Shown here piece by piece: positions 4,598 to 5,895 of a stretch of DNA of 5,895 bases (position 1 is its first letter; the number at the start of each line of letters is the position of its first letter). Position numbers and translations under genes: made by a program. This DNA is from Burkholderiales bacterium (GTDB taxonomy: Bacteria; Pseudomonadota; Gammaproteobacteria; Burkholderiales; Burkholderiaceae_C). Under the pieces are notes generated by a model, which saw only the letters and a list, made by a program, of their open reading frames with translations, was not told where the DNA came from and ran no database searches. The stretch covers positions 1 through 5,895 of the forward strand of contig JAABTC010000121.1 in NCBI GenBank assembly GCA_011390055.1. Direction: 5' to 3'.

Positions 4598-5895
4598 CCG
4601 TCACCGCCCTCAGGTCGGCCGATGCGGCCGCGCGATGGTTGCGCTCGTGGGTCACCGGCACGGTGACCACCGACAGCCGCAAGGTGCGCGCCGGCGACGG
4701 CTTCATCGCCTGGCCGGGTGCGGCCACCGACGGTCGACGTTTCGTGGCCGCCGCGCTGAAGGCCGGTGCCACCACCTGCCTGGTCGAACGCGAAGGCATG
4801 GAAGCTTTCGGCTTCGACGATGCGCGCATCGCCTCGCTGCCCGGACTGAAGGCCGCCACCGGGCCGATCGCCGATGCGTTCTTCGAACAGCCGAGTGCCG
4901 CGCTCGAGCTGGTCGCCAGCACCGGCACCAACGGCAAGACCTCGACCGCCTGGTGGACCGCGCAGGCGCTGTCGATCCTGGGCCGGCGCTGTGCGGTCGT
5001 CGGCACGCTCGGCATCGGCGTGCCCCCGCTGGCGCAGCAGCGGGCGCAGATCGAATTCACCGGCCTGACGACGCCCGACCCGGTGATGCTGCAGTCCGCG
5101 CTGCGCCAGTTCGCCGATGCGAGCTTCCGGGCCTGCGCGATCGAGGCCTCGTCGATCGGTATCGTCGAACAACGCCTGGCGGGCTTGCGCATCGCGGTGG
5201 CGCTGTTCACCAATTTCACCCGCGACCACCTCGACTACCACGCCACGATGGACGCCTACTGGGCCGCCAAGCGGCAGCTCTTCGACTGGCCCGGCCTGCG
5301 TGCCGCGGTGCTCAATGTCGACGATGCGCAAGGGGCGGCACTGGCGCAGGAGCTCGGCGCCGCCAAGGCGCTCGAGGTCTGGACGTACTCGACGCTGGCC
5401 GACGCGCGACTGCGTGCTGCAGCACTGCGCTACGTCGACGGTGGCCTGGCGTTCGAGCTGCACGAGGCGGGCGAGGTGGCCCAGGTGCGCAGCCGCCTGA
5501 TCGGCGACTACAACGCCAGCAACCTGCTGGCGGTGATCGGCGGCTTGCGCGCGCTCGGCGTGTCGCTGGCCGACGCCTGCTCGGTGGTGCCGCAGCTCAC
5601 GCCGGTGCCGGGCCGCATGCAACGCGTCGGCCCGGGCGTCGGTGAACCCGAAGTGGTGGTGGACTACGCCCACACCCCCGACGCGCTCGAGAAAGTGCTG
5701 CAGGCGCTGCGGCCGCTGGCCACGGCGCGCGGCGGCCAGCTGTGGTGCGTGTTCGGCTGCGGTGGCAACCGCGATGCGACGAAGCGGCCGTTGATGGGCG
5801 CCATCGCCGGGCGCGCGGCCGACGTGGTGGTGGCCACCAGCGACAACCCCCGCGGGGAATCGCCGGCCGCCATCCTGGCCGACATCGTCGCCGGC
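4594..5895 (+). CDS. murE: UDP-N-acetylmuramoyl-L-alanyl-D-glutamate--2,6-diaminopimelate ligase MurE (partial, C-terminus missing)
   Basis: MurE is the cytoplasmic ATP-dependent Mur ligase that adds the third residue of the peptidoglycan stem peptide to UDP-MurNAc-L-Ala-D-Glu. The visible 434 residues cover the UDP-binding N-domain (TDSRKVRAGD), the ATPase domain with P-loop GTNGKTS (111-117), LTTPDP, FTNFTRDHLDYH and the expected carbamylated Lys226 (E. coli Lys224), then the C-domain with GRM, DYAHTPDALEKVL, FGCGGNRD and DNPR (417-420). DNPR marks meso-diaminopimelate rather than lysine specificity. Full-length MurE is about 500 residues, so roughly 60-70 are missing at the right edge; whether it is fused to MurF, as in some Burkholderiales, cannot be seen. 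The start is a TTG with a good GGGAG; ATG and GTG alternatives are lacking. Where E. coli has SSH after the EV pair, this protein reads EASSIG. It lies 31 bases after ftsI with no terminator between. Confidence 0.96.
   Translation, partial: MTVTALRSADAAARWLRSWVTGTVTTDSRKVRAGDGFIAWPGAATDGRRFVAAALKAGATTCLVEREGMEAFGFDDARIASLPGLKAATGPIADAFFEQPSAALELVASTGTNGKTSTAWWTAQALSILGRRCAVVGTLGIGVPPLAQQRAQIEFTGLTTPDPVMLQSALRQFADASFRACAIEASSIGIVEQRLAGLRIAVALFTNFTRDHLDYHATMDAYWAAKRQLFDWPGLRAAVLNVDDAQGAALAQELGAAKALEVWTYSTLADARLRAAALRYVDGGLAFELHEAGEVAQVRSRLIGDYNASNLLAVIGGLRALGVSLADACSVVPQLTPVPGRMQRVGPGVGEPEVVVDYAHTPDALEKVLQALRPLATARGGQLWCVFGCGGNRDATKRPLMGAIAGRAADVVVATSDNPRGESPAAILADIVAG

Noticed and set aside
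2250..5219. A 989-codon open frame on the minus strand across ftsL, ftsI and murE
   Set aside because: It lies opposite genes with intact motifs, and its translation is low-complexity His/Arg/Ala/Gly text with no recognisable domain. Long antisense frames are expected in high-G+C DNA with strong third-position bias.
4635..5645. ATG at 4635 with a 336-codon frame inside murE
   Set aside because: It is out of frame with MurE; the real frame continues past it with P-loop, carbamylated lysine and DNPR motifs.

Overview
The window is an ordinary but well-preserved start of a division and cell wall (dcw) cluster from a high-G+C Gram-negative bacterium. Gene order (mraZ, rsmH, ftsL, ftsI, murE), the single-TM FtsL and FtsI, a MurE with the meso-diaminopimelate DNPR motif, and very strong C/G preference at third codon positions fit a betaproteobacterium of the order Burkholderiales, perhaps near Rubrivivax, Leptothrix or Comamonadaceae. 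The lineage is an inference from recognition, not from a search.

Layout. Positions 1-757, minus strand: the N-terminal 252 residues of a PLP-dependent serine/threonine dehydratase-like enzyme, closest in motifs to threo-3-hydroxyaspartate ammonia-lyase and serine racemase. Its C-terminus lies beyond the left edge. Positions 758-1023: a divergent intergenic region, clearly more A+T rich in its middle. It holds a perfect 8-bp inverted repeat, a full match to the IHF consensus, a sigma70-type promoter and three 10-bp-spaced MraZ boxes. Positions 1024-5895, plus strand: mraZ, rsmH, ftsL, ftsI and murE, the last cut by the right edge. Spacing is tight: 7 nt between mraZ and rsmH, ATGA overlaps at rsmH/ftsL and ftsL/ftsI, and 31 nt between ftsI and a TTG-started murE.

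How the genes work together. MraZ probably represses the promoter in front of its own gene and so sets transcription of the cluster. RsmH methylates 16S rRNA in the ribosomal P site. FtsL (with FtsB and FtsQ, not in the window) activates the septal FtsW-FtsI synthase, of which FtsI is the crosslinking transpeptidase. MurE adds meso-diaminopimelate to the peptidoglycan precursor in the cytoplasm. The divergent dehydratase is metabolically unrelated.

I found no mobile element, CRISPR array, tRNA, rRNA or recognisably new system. The points most worth a second look are small: the control region between the divergent genes, an 11-codon open frame bridging ftsI to the TTG start of murE, and a patch of atypical codon use inside rsmH.
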